From assembly GCA_023382595.1 (NCBI GenBank), contig JAHDWB010000004.1, positions 186,001 to 250,000 of the forward strand: a stretch of DNA of 64,000 nt. Reading direction: 5' to 3'. How positions within the stretch are numbered: position 1 is the first letter of the stretch; each line of letters opens with the position of its first letter. Below the pieces are notes generated by a model. That model ran no database searches. It saw only the letters and a list, made by a program, of their open reading frames with translations, and was not told the origin of the DNA. Source of the DNA: Anaerolineales bacterium (GTDB lineage Bacteria; Chloroflexota; Anaerolineae; Anaerolineales; Villigracilaceae). Shown here piece by piece: positions 35,773-46,100 of this stretch. The position numbers were made by a program, and so were the translations under genes.

Positions 35773-37017
35773 ATGTCCCGAAAAACGGAACGCGTAGTTG
35801 TAACAGGAATGGGGGTGGCGAGTCCATTGGGATGCCGCTTGACTGATTTTTGGGATGCTTTGATAACGGGTCGCTCCGGGGTGGATTTTATAGACGAAAG
35901 CATCTTCCCGGATATGTCGTCAAAGATAGGCGCCATGGTGAAGGGGTATGACGAGAACCACTATTTTGACAGCAAGGAAGCGCGGCGCATGAGCCGCTCG
36001 TCTCAATTGGGGTTGGTTGCTGCAAAACAAGCCGTTTCGGATGCCAAACTTGATAATGGTAGTGTTGACCGGATCGAGGTAGGCGTGCTGGTCGGAAGTT
36101 CCATTGGCGGCTACAGCGCGTCCGACTCGTTCTTCAAGCAGTACTATTCGCAAAATCGCTTAAGCCCATTTACCATCCCGATTTCAATGAATGTCGGTCC
36201 TGGGGCGAACATCTCCATCAAATACGGCTTTCAAGGTCCGCTGATGGATGTGGATGCCGCGTGTTCCACGGCGGCTCACTCCATTGGATATGCCTTCAAT
36301 ATGATCCGTAGTGGCATCGTGCCGGTTGCTGTGACCGGCGCTGCGGATTCCCCCTTCTCACCAGGGGTGGTGGCGGCTTGGATGGCATTACACGCCGTAT
36401 CCACCCGCACAGATTGCCCGGCTGAAGCCTGCCGCCCGTTCAGCGCTGACAGGGACGGTATGGTTCTGGGTGAAGGAGCAGGCGTCCTTGTGTTGGAGGC
36501 GGAGAGTCACGCCCTTGAACGCGGAGTTCCCATTCTGGCGGAAGTCAAGGGATATGGCGCCAGCGCAGATAGCAGTCATCTGACCCAGCCTACACAGACT
36601 GGACCTGTCATGGCAATGCAGCGTGCACTGAAAGATGCCGAACTGACCACGGATGATATTGATTACATCAACGCCCACGCCACCGGGACGGAATGGAACG
36701 ATAAGAACGAGACCAAGGCGATCAAGGAAGTGTTTGGCACGCGTGCATATGACGTTCCCGTCGTGGGCAATAAAGCCGCGCTTGGGCATTCGATTGCGGG
36801 CAGCGGCGCGCTGGAGTTGATCGGCTGTGTGCTTTCCCTGCGGGATCAGGTCGTGCCGCCGACCATTAATTACAAAGTGCCTGATCCTGAATGTGATCTA
36901 GATTACGTCACCGAAGGCAGCCGGAAGATGCCCTTGAAAAATATCATGAGCAACTCGTTTGCCTTTGGCGGCAGCAACGCCGTGTTGATCGTGGGGGCGT
37001 ACGAACCGAATAACTGA
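35773..37017 (+). CDS. Beta-ketoacyl-ACP synthase II-like (FabF family)
   Basis: A 414-residue condensing enzyme. The catalytic triad is Cys in DAACSTAAHSIG, His in NAHATGTEWND and His in NKAALGHSIAGSG; the C terminus SNSFAFGGSNAVLIV is typical. It adds two carbons from malonyl-ACP to an acyl-ACP. The start ATG 35773 (MSRKTERVVVTG) has TTGGAGG upstream; the frame to 35686 has none. It stands apart from other fatty-acid genes, so it may serve a special lipid, or make or extend the fatty acid used by the megasynthase 3 kb further on. That link is only by proximity, and the genes are on opposite strands. Confidence 0.9.
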   Translation: MSRKTERVVVTGMGVASPLGCRLTDFWDALITGRSGVDFIDESIFPDMSSKIGAMVKGYDENHYFDSKEARRMSRSSQLGLVAAKQAVSDAKLDNGSVDRIEVGVLVGSSIGGYSASDSFFKQYYSQNRLSPFTIPISMNVGPGANISIKYGFQGPLMDVDAACSTAAHSIGYAFNMIRSGIVPVAVTGAADSPFSPGVVAAWMALHAVSTRTDCPAEACRPFSADRDGMVLGEGAGVLVLEAESHALERGVPILAEVKGYGASADSSHLTQPTQTGPVMAMQRALKDAELTTDDIDYINAHATGTEWNDKNETKAIKEVFGTRAYDVPVVGNKAALGHSIAGSGALELIGCVLSLRDQVVPPTINYKVPDPECDLDYVTEGSRKMPLKNIMSNSFAFGGSNAVLIVGAYEPNN

Positions 37018-37052
37018 ACATCCGCTTATATATCATACGATACAATCCATCT

Positions 37053-38684
37053 GTGCAGACGAAAAAAACAGCCTCATTCCTGATCTTCATCCTGACGATC
37101 GGCTTTTATATCTTTACGCTTCTCCCCTCGCTTGCATGGGGCGATGGGGCAAAATTGCAAAACGAAGCTGTTTCCGGGGAATCCTTCGTGATCGCAGAAA
37201 TGTCCCCCGATGAATTTTCTCCAGACCCATTCATCTTTTCAAAAGTGGGAGTCGCGGCGTGGGATCACCCCCTGTACATCGTGCTGGGACACTTGCTCGT
37301 CAAAGTCCTGCCATTCGTCGAACCTCTGTGGCTGGTCAATCTCGTTTCCGCCATATTTGGCGCGGCATCGGTGGCGATGCTCTTCCTGCTGGCGATGCGC
37401 TTTACGAATTCCATCCCGACTTCGTTGTATGCCAGCCTGTCACTTGCGGTGTCACATACGTTTTGGTGGCATTCGTCCACGCCGGAAGTGTACACGCTGT
37501 TCGTTTTCCTGCTTTTGGTAAGTTTTTATCTCTTCGATGAATTCGAAAGAACGGACGATAAAAAACTGCTCGTGTACAGCGCGGTTTTTTTGGGGCTGGC
37601 GGCGTCCACGCATGTGATGGCATTTTTGGCGATGCCCGCGCTGGGGGCGTATTATCTCATCAGGCATCGCGACATCCGCATCTCAACCTTAAAGAAATTT
37701 GCCGTTCCCCTGCTTGGTTTCCTGGGCGGCTTTTCACTTTACATCGTTCAATTCATCCGCATGTCCGCGAACTTTCCTTTGAGCGAGATCATGGGTCCCG
37801 TCGTCGGTTCGACATTTCTCAGCCAGCTCATCACCTTGACGCCTGCTTTGTTGGGAGAGAGTCTGCTCAGTTACATCTTTTTTTTGATAGTTCAATTTGG
37901 TCCAGTCGGCTTGTTCTTCGGCGCGTTCGGGATTCGCGAAATTTTTCGCGCGCATGACAAGTCCCTGCAAAAGATTATTTTCTCGTTCATCGTTTTCGCC
38001 TTGTTCGGGATCTTCTACCGCGTCACGGATCAGTTCACCTTCTTCATCACCTCCTACATTTTTTGGGCGATGTTCATGGGCATCGGTTCAGACTCCGCCC
38101 TGCGCCTGCTCCCGCGGAAGATACATGTTCTACTCCTCGGGCTTTTGGGACTCCTGCTTCTGGCGACTCCGTTCTCCTACACTGCACTGCCAAATCTCGC
38201 CGCGCGATATGGACTGAATGATGATGTCATTGGAATTCCCAAGATCGGCACGGATGTCCGCAATGGATTGGCGTATTACATCAACCCCAACAAGCGCGGA
38301 GATTATGCCGCCTATGAATTTGGCAGTCAGACCATCATGAGTTTGGAAGCCAATGCGGTGGTGATCGCCGAATGGTACACGGATACCGATGAGTATTTCA
38401 TCTTCCGTTATTTTACAAAGGTCGAGCCCATCCGCACGGATGTGACCGTCGTTGGCTGGGGGACGGAAGACCCTTTTTATTTTGACTCCCAACTTGCGCT
38501 GGATGTGATCGAAGACGCGTTCCCCAGCCGCCCCGTCTATCTGGCATCGCTCAGCGACAGGTTCTACGCCGCGTCGAAATTGGTGGATGAATACTGCATT
38601 GTCCCCGAAAATAATTTATATCGGCTGTATGAGAGAACGGATGATACTCTTCAATGTCTTGGCATTGAAGCAGTTACGGAGTGA
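37053..38684 (+). CDS. DUF2723-like polytopic membrane protein (glycosyltransferase C-type fold)
   Basis: A 543-residue membrane protein with about ten helices. The N-terminal TM is followed by LAWGDGAKLQNEAV with a conserved Asp-Gly, and ASLSLAVSHTFWWHSSTPEVYTLF is the DUF2723 hallmark. These proteins resemble PMT/GT-C enzymes that take sugars from lipid carriers, and relatives are protein O-mannosyltransferase-like. The C-terminal 130 residues are a soluble outer domain (NAVVIAEWYTDTDEYFIF). It begins with GTG at 37053, seven bases after TACAAT, suggesting a leaderless mRNA. Its stop is 1 bp from the convergent PPTase stop. Confidence 0.75.
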   Translation: MQTKKTASFLIFILTIGFYIFTLLPSLAWGDGAKLQNEAVSGESFVIAEMSPDEFSPDPFIFSKVGVAAWDHPLYIVLGHLLVKVLPFVEPLWLVNLVSAIFGAASVAMLFLLAMRFTNSIPTSLYASLSLAVSHTFWWHSSTPEVYTLFVFLLLVSFYLFDEFERTDDKKLLVYSAVFLGLAASTHVMAFLAMPALGAYYLIRHRDIRISTLKKFAVPLLGFLGGFSLYIVQFIRMSANFPLSEIMGPVVGSTFLSQLITLTPALLGESLLSYIFFLIVQFGPVGLFFGAFGIREIFRAHDKSLQKIIFSFIVFALFGIFYRVTDQFTFFITSYIFWAMFMGIGSDSALRLLPRKIHVLLLGLLGLLLLATPFSYTALPNLAARYGLNDDVIGIPKIGTDVRNGLAYYINPNKRGDYAAYEFGSQTIMSLEANAVVIAEWYTDTDEYFIFRYFTKVEPIRTDVTVVGWGTEDPFYFDSQLALDVIEDAFPSRPVYLASLSDRFYAASKLVDEYCIVPENNLYRLYERTDDTLQCLGIEAVTE

Positions 38685-38685
38685 A

Positions 38686-39432
38686 TCAATTTGCAGTGTA
38701 CTGCCAATCCCATAACCTGAATTCCAAATCCTGATTTTTCTCATCAGTTTGTTCCACAGCCACCGCCCCCGCATAGCGCGGAGCGACATCCAGCGAGTGC
38801 AATTTCCAGTGCGCAGCTTCCTGCAGCTGCGGTCGGACGGCGCGCAGGATGGCAGGCTCGTTCGGGGTTAGGGAGACGTCGAAACTATCCAGCGGCAGGG
38901 ACAAGCCCAATCCTTTCGCTTTGATGAACGCTTCTTTGCGCGTCCAGCAGGTGAAGAAGGCGGTTTCCCGCTGTTCGATGGGGACTGCGTCAAACTCGGC
39001 GACTTCGGCAGGGGAGAAGTATTGGCGGGCGATGGAATGGGACGATATGCCTTCGCGCATCCGTTCCACGTCCACGCCGATGATGCGGTTCTGCGTTACG
39101 GCGACCAGTGCAAAACTGCCTGAATGGGACAAATTGAATTCCATTTTGTGCTCGAGCAAGGCAGGCTTTCCATATTCATCGATGGAAAATTCAAGTTGGG
39201 TGGGCTTGGCTTCGAGATAACGCCCCAGCACATCGCGCAGGCTGAAATGGGCGACGATGTAATGATTGCGATCCTTATCGAATTGAAACCTTGATGCGCG
39301 CCGGGTTTCATCCGCTGAGAGGGTGGATTCGAACGATTTAACGGAATCAAGCCCAAGGTCAAGGTGGATGCGCCAAATGTCCACTTGGTGGGGGTGCAGA
39401 TTCAAACTGTCAGGGGGAGTTTTCCATGTCAT
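38686..39432 (-). CDS. 4'-phosphopantetheinyl transferase, Sfp type
   Basis: A 248-residue Sfp/Gsp-family enzyme. The Mg-binding motifs are IIGVDVERMR and FFTCWTRKEAFIKAKGLGLSLP; FNLSHSGSFALVAV is the conserved substrate stretch. It transfers phosphopantetheine from CoA to Ser of carrier proteins, here most likely the three carrier domains of the megasynthase two genes upstream. Its ATG overlaps the thioesterase stop by four bases (ATGA), giving a three-gene cluster. The predicted mass and motif order match the long (about 230-250 aa) Sfp type rather than AcpS. Confidence 0.93.
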   Translation of the reverse strand: MTWKTPPDSLNLHPHQVDIWRIHLDLGLDSVKSFESTLSADETRRASRFQFDKDRNHYIVAHFSLRDVLGRYLEAKPTQLEFSIDEYGKPALLEHKMEFNLSHSGSFALVAVTQNRIIGVDVERMREGISSHSIARQYFSPAEVAEFDAVPIEQRETAFFTCWTRKEAFIKAKGLGLSLPLDSFDVSLTPNEPAILRAVRPQLQEAAHWKLHSLDVAPRYAGAVAVEQTDEKNQDLEFRLWDWQYTAN

Positions 39433-40157
39433 GTCAGTTCTTCCTGTATTAAATCCAGAATCGTTTCTTTTTCAGTGTGGATGAAAAAATGGTCGCCGTC
39501 GAAGATATGCGATTTGAAGCCCGCGCTGGTCTGCGTTGACCAGCCTTCCAGCCGCTCCTGACTCACGCGCGGATCGTGCGAGCCGCCGATGGCGACGATT
39601 GGGATTTCGAGCGGATGATCGGAAATGTATTGATAGGTTTCAATGGCTTCAAAATCGGCGCGGATGATGGGCAGGAGCAATTGTATCGCTTCGGGCTGAC
39701 GCAATAGCTCGGATGGGATGCCGTTGAGTTTTTGCAACGCCGCCAGAAACTCGTCATCGGGCAGGGTGTGGATGGGCGGGTGCGGGTCCGGGAGGTGAGG
39801 CACGCCACACGCGGAAGCAAAGAGAAGCTTCGGTAGTGGAAGATCGTTTCGCCGCATGGAACGAACGAGTTCAAACGCGATGACCGCGCCCATGCTGTGA
39901 CCAAAGAACGCGAACGGTTTATCCAAAAGCGGACGGATGGCGCGCGAAAGCGGCTCGACCAGCGACGGGATGTTTTTTATCATTGGCTCAGAATACCGCG
40001 AGCCGCGCCCGGGATAATGAGCGGACCAACATTCGGTATTTTCAATCGTCCATTTGCCGAATACGGCGGGACTTCCGCCTGCATATGGAAAGATGAACAG
40101 GCGGAACTCTGCGTTTGGGTCAACCCGCGGTGGAACGAACCAGGGAGACGGGGTCAC
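39429..40157 (-). CDS. Type II thioesterase (GrsT/RifR-like)
   Basis: A 242-residue alpha/beta hydrolase. FPYAGGSPAVFGKW at the N terminus, the nucleophile elbow FGHSMGAVIAFEL, Asp in GSHDPRVS and the catalytic His in DGDHFFIH are all present. Such editing enzymes clear stalled or wrongly loaded acyl groups from PKS/NRPS carrier domains. It starts with GTG, overlapping the stop of the megasynthase gene (GTGA), which ties it to that enzyme. Since the megasynthase ends in a reductase domain rather than a thioesterase, this protein is not needed for release and should be the housekeeping editor. Confidence 0.93.
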   Translation of the reverse strand: MTPSPWFVPPRVDPNAEFRLFIFPYAGGSPAVFGKWTIENTECWSAHYPGRGSRYSEPMIKNIPSLVEPLSRAIRPLLDKPFAFFGHSMGAVIAFELVRSMRRNDLPLPKLLFASACGVPHLPDPHPPIHTLPDDEFLAALQKLNGIPSELLRQPEAIQLLLPIIRADFEAIETYQYISDHPLEIPIVAIGGSHDPRVSQERLEGWSTQTSAGFKSHIFDGDHFFIHTEKETILDLIQEELT

Positions 40158-43100
40158 GATGAGGCTGGCGCAGATATTTCAGGAAATCCGCGTGGGGTGA
40201 AATACTTCAGGTAGGCGGTGAACAACTGATCATCCACTGGATGACAGCGAATGTCGCATCCGTTCAGACGGTTCAGCGTGTTGCTCAGGTCGAACTCCGG
40301 CATGAAAACCTGCGATTCGTCCACTTCTTCGAGCAGGGGCAGGTAGGGTTCCCAGCCGTCGGATGGCATGTTGGGGATCTGGTGGAAAAGTTCTGCGCGC
40401 CATTCATCGAACGAAACCTGCCGCGCCCGGAAGCCTTGCGATTCGAGCCAGCTCGCCAGTTTGCTGAAATGGATCGGCTTGGGGTTATCCAAATGATACA
40501 CCCTGCCGAAGTTCTCTGGATTTTTTGAAAGTTCGACAATCGCGCTGCTGACGAAATCCACAGGTACGATATTGACGGTTACATCGAGATTGGGGATGGT
40601 TCCCAAATGCACGCAGACGCGCGTCATGCTGGAGATCAGATTGTCTGTATTCCACGCGCCGCTGACGCTGTGTCCCGAGACTAAGCCAGGGCGGTAAATG
40701 GCATAGGGGATGCCCCGCTCTCCCGCCTGTATGACCAGTTTCTCCGCGACCCACTTACTTTGGGCGTAACCGCCGAATGGTGCGCCGACCTGATCCAAGT
40801 CCACATCTTCGCGGAAGACGCGTCCGTCATTGACGCCGCCCGAATACAAAATGGACAGGGTGGAAACAAGGTGGACGGGCTTCAACCTTGTCCGACACGC
40901 CAGCCGCAGGATCTCCTGCGTGCCAAGCACATTGGATGCCTTGTGTGCGTGATATGGATAAACGAAATTGACCATCGCGCCGTTGTGATAGATCACATCC
41001 ATTGTGGCGGCGAGATGATTGAACTCATCGTCGGTGAGACCAAGTTGCGGTGTGCCGAGATCGCCCAAAACAGGTTTGATGCGCGAAGCAAAGGATTCAT
41101 CCCACAGCAGGTACGAAGCCAGGTTTCTCTTCAATCTTTGCACGCCTTGTTCAAGATCAATTGCGCGCAGCAAACAATACACATCGGCGGATGTTTTCGT
41201 GAGCAGGTCATGCAACAGGAACGCGCCGACAAAGCCCGTCGCGCCTGTCAGCAAAATATGTTTTGGATCATCCACATGCTCGTACACCAGATCGCCCGCT
41301 GTGATGCTTGGATCGAGTTGTGCTTCGGCATTCAACTCATCCAAACTCAATTGCCCGCGCTGAATGAAATCACTGCGTCGGATCTCATTGCGTTCTCCGC
41401 GCCGCACCCTTTCAATTGCCTGCGCCAAATTCGCAACCGTCGGCTGTTCGAACAGCGTCCGCAGCGGCAGGTCGGCGGCTTCCAATCCATATTTCTCGCG
41501 CAGCAAAAACACCAGCCGCGTTCCCAACAACGAATGCCCGCCCAGATCGAAGAAGTCATCGTTGATGCCGACGGCAGACAACCCGTTATTGTTTTCCAAG
41601 CCGAGCACCTGCGCGCAAATTTCCACCAGTTCAAATTCGAGCGGCGTGCGCGGCGCAACATATGGCACGCGCAAAGCGGAACGCGCCTGCGTCGGTTGCG
41701 GCAGCGCCTTGCGGTCCACTTTTCCATTCGGGGTCAATGGCAATGATTCAAGATGGACAAAAATGGACGGAACCATATAGTCTGGAAGTTTCTGCCGCAG
41801 GAAGTCGCGCAATTGATTGGCATCCGCTTCCTTCTCACTCGTAGTTGGCACCACATACGCAACCAGACTCGCGTCTGACGACGTTTCCTTCCACGCCGTG
41901 ACCACCGCCTGCTTTACAGACGGATGCCCAGCCAGCGCGGCTTCCACCTCCCCCGTCTCGATGCGGAATCCGCGCACCTTCACCTGTTGGTCGCTTCTGC
42001 CAAAGAACTCGATGTTTCCATTGGGGAGATAACGGGCAAGGTCGCCTGTTTTGTAAATGAAATTGCCCTCTCCCTCTGGGAGAGGGCTGGGGTGAGGGAG
42101 AAACCGTTCCGCCGTCAACTCGGGACGATTCAAATATCCGCGGCTGACACCATCCCCGCCGATATACAGATCACCAATCACGCCCACAGGGACGGGCTGA
42201 AGGTTTGCATCTAAAATGTAGATCTGCGTGTTGGCCATCGGTCTTCCAATCGGAACAGTGTTGGAAATGCTCGAATTTTCAGCCGAGAGGACACGATGAA
42301 TCGTCGACCAGATCGTCGTCTCGGTGGGACCATACAGGTTCCAGACCTGCGCGCCGCGTTGAAGCAATTTTTTCGCGAGATCGTTCGTCAATGCTTCGCC
42401 GCCGCACAGGATGTTCAAATCCCGTTTTCCCTGCCAGCCTGATTCGATCAGCAGTCTCCAACTGGCAGGCGTGGCTTGCATGAATGTCGCATTCGAGTCG
42501 GTCAATGCCTGAGAGAGCAGTGCACCATCTGTTGTGATCTCAGAACTGGCAATCACAACGCGCGCCCCAACCGTTAGCGGAAGCATCAACTCAAGCACGG
42601 CAATGTCAAACGAAAGCGTGGTGACTGCCAGCAGGGTGTCATCCGCGCCGATGCCGAGATGGTCATGCATCGAAAAAAGAAAATTCACCACCGCCCGATG
42701 ATGGATCTGCACGCCCTTGGGCTTGCCCGTTGACCCCGATGTGTAGATGACATAAGCAAGATCATCGGGTGTGATGGTCGCTTTCGGTTTTCTGCCGCCT
42801 CTTCCTTTTGCGAGTTCGTCAAGGCAGATCACCTGCGCGTTGTTTTCGGGCAAATTCGGAAGCAGACTTGATAGCGTGAGAATGATTGCGGCGTTTGAAT
42901 CTGCCAGCATGAACGCGAGCCGTTCGGCTGGGAAGGATGGGTCAAGTGGAAGATATGCGCCGCCCGCCTTTAACACACCAAGCAGACCGACGAGCATATC
43001 CATGGAGCGATTTACATACAGCCCGACCAATATCCCACGCTTGACTCCCTGTGCCATCAGAACATGTGCAACCGCATCGGCGCGTTCGTTCAACTCTTTG

Positions 43101-46100
43101 TAGGTCAGACATTGATTTTCAAATTGAACCGCAACCGCATCGGGCGTGCGCTTTACCTGTGCTTCGATCAACTCATGGATGCAACTCCCGCGCGGATATT
43201 TGGCTTGCGTTTGATTCCATTCGACCAAAATCTGCTGTTTTTCCAAATCACTTAGGAGAGAATGTGTGGAGACAGGTCTGGCGGGTTCGGCAGCGATCTC
43301 CCGAAGCAATGAGTTGAAATGCCCCAGCATCCGCTGAATGGTGGATGCATCGAACAGGTCAGTGTTGTATTGCAGGGATGCAGCGAGACCCTGATCGGTC
43401 TCTGCCATCATCATGGTCAGGTCAAATTGCGCGGGTTCGCCGCCCAATGCAAGTGATTCCAACGTCAGTCCGCTTGCTTCCATGCGCGCGCCGTCAATTC
43501 CCAATGCGAAAGGACTGAGCGCCTGCACATCGGTCTCATGCGCCTTTTGCAAAATGAACATCGTTTCGAATAGCGGCGGGCGGCTTGAATCGCGCTGGAT
43601 TCCCAGTTTTTTGGCAAGCAATGCGGGTGGATAATCCTGATGTTCGAACGCGCCGAGCATGGTCTGTCGAACTCGGTGGAGTATTTCATTGAAGGATGGA
43701 CTCCCCGAAAAATCTGCGCGCAGGGCAATGGGATTGATGAAATAGCCGACCAGATTCTCCAGTTCAGCATGATTGCGTCCCGCGGTCACCGAACCGACAA
43801 GGAATTGTTCCTGGTTTGAATAGCGATGAAGCAGGGTCTGGAAGGCGGCTAACAAGGTCATGAACATCGTCGCGCCGTTTTCCTGCGCGAGAGTTTTCAG
43901 TTGTTTATAGATTTCGCCATCGATCATCACATGCTCGGAATCGCCGCGATAGGTTTGCATTGCAGTACGCGGACGGTCGGTGGGCAGATTCAACGCAGGG
44001 AGTTTGCCCTGCAATTGTTCACGCCAATAATCCCAGTGCTTTTCGCCTTGCGGACTTTCGAGCATATCCGCCTGCCAACGAACGTAATCGGAGTACCGCG
44101 CGGGGAGCGGGGACAGGTCAATGGGCTTGCCAGTTTTATTCGCTTCATACAATGTCAGCAGTTCGCTCGCCAGTATGGTCATCGACCAGAAATCTGTGAC
44201 GATATGATCCATGGCGAGCAGAAGGATGTGTTGCGAATCTTTTGTCAGGTAAAGCGATGCCCGTAAAACGGGACCATGCTCAAGGTCAAAGGGACGATGC
44301 GCTTCAACAGCCAGACGTTCGCGCAATTCCGCTTCGGTCCATCCAGCCGTGTCTTCAACATGAAAGAAACCATCCATTGTTGCGTGAACACGTTGGACAG
44401 GTTCGCCATTCGTCACATGGAATGTGCTGCGCAATGATTCGTGATGTTCGACGAGTTGCTCAAACGCGCGTTTAAGCGCAGGGACATTCAACTCGCCATG
44501 AATGCGGATCGCGCCCGCCACATTGAACGAAATTTCATTTGGCAGGAGTTGATGCAGGAACCACAACGCCTGTTGACCATACGAAAGCGGACTCTCATTT
44601 GAATCATTGTTTGCGATGATGAGCGGGATTTCGTTTGACGAAGCAGGCGCATCGAGATTTTCGAGCGCTTCGGATACAAGCCGTGAGAGGGTCGGTCCCT
44701 GCAAAAGACTCGCCACCGACAAGTTGACTCCCAACTTCGATTCCAGCGAATTCTTGAGTTCCATCGCCATGAGGGAATCCAATCCCATTGTGTCGAGCGG
44801 CTGGTCTGGATTTAATTGGGAAGGCTCCATGCCCAGAATGCGGGCGGTTTGTTTTTGGAGGAAATCGCTCAGTAATTGTTGCCGCTGGGCAGGGTTGGCA
44901 CTCAACAGTGTCGTTTTATCGAAATCACTGACAGGGATTTGGCTGGTCTTTTGACTTCTGCTATCAGCCTTTTGTTTCTTCTGATGTTGTCGTTTTCCGT
45001 TTGAACCTGAAGTTAACGATGGCGTTGGAATGGATATTTTTTCAATAACAGGCTCCTTGTTGGATGCTTCCAGCCAATAGCGTTGACGTTGAAAGGGATA
45101 GTTGGGCACGGTCACTTTGCGGCGCGCATATCCCGCATCGAAGCCTGCCCAGTTCACGTCCGCGCCGCGGGTGTAAAGTTTTCCAAGGCTGTCCAGAATG
45201 ATCTGCCAATCATCCTGGTTTTGCCGCAGTGACGGCAGCCACGCAGACTTGGAGTCAGGCAGGCAGCGTTTGCCCATGCCCAGCAGAACAGGGCTGGGAC
45301 CAATCTCGATGAAAACATCCATGCCAGAATCGGCGAGAGCCTGCATCCCTGCCGCGAATTTCACTTCCGCGCGGATGTGATTCAGCCAGTAGGTTGCATC
45401 GGGAGTTGAATCAGGTTCGAGCATACCGCCGAGCAGGTTCGAGCAAAGCAGGATGCGCGGAGCGGAGAAGGTGATCCCACGCGCAAAGGCTTCGAATTCA
45501 TCCAATATGGAATCCATCAACGGCGAATGGAAGGCGTGGGAAACGGTCAGCGGCTTTGATGAAATTCCAAGTTTCGTCAGTTCATCTAGGATGATTTGTA
45601 TTGTAGATGTTTCACCAGAGATGACTGTGTTATCGGGTCCGTTCGTTGCCGCGATGGAAACTTTGTCCAGATGGGGTTGTAAAATATCTGCGATGCGCGA
45701 CGCATCCGCGAAGACCGCCGCCATCGTTCCATTTTGCGGGAGCGCGCCCATCAAGCGTCCGCGTTCGGCGATGAGGCGGAGACCATCTTCAAGTGTGAAG
45801 ACGCCCGCGATGCACGCCGCGACATACTCACCGACGCTATGACCAAGAACGGCGTGCGGCTCGATGCCCCACGAACGCCACATTTTTGCGAGCGCGTATT
45901 CAAAGGCGAAGAGCACGGGCTGGGTGTATTGGGTTTGATGGATGGCTTGGTCATTATCGCTGAAAAGGATTTCGAGCAGGGGGCGATCCAAAATGGAAGC
46001 GAGAATTTGCGCGCATTCGTCGAGCGCGGCGCGGAAGGCGGGCTGGGTTTCGTAAAGTCCTTTTCCCATGCCGTTGTATTGCGAACCTTGTCCCGTGAAC

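Noticed and set aside
40760-41746. 328-residue plus-strand frame within the megasynthase gene
   Set aside because: The complementary strand encodes the PCP and reductase domains with intact motifs.
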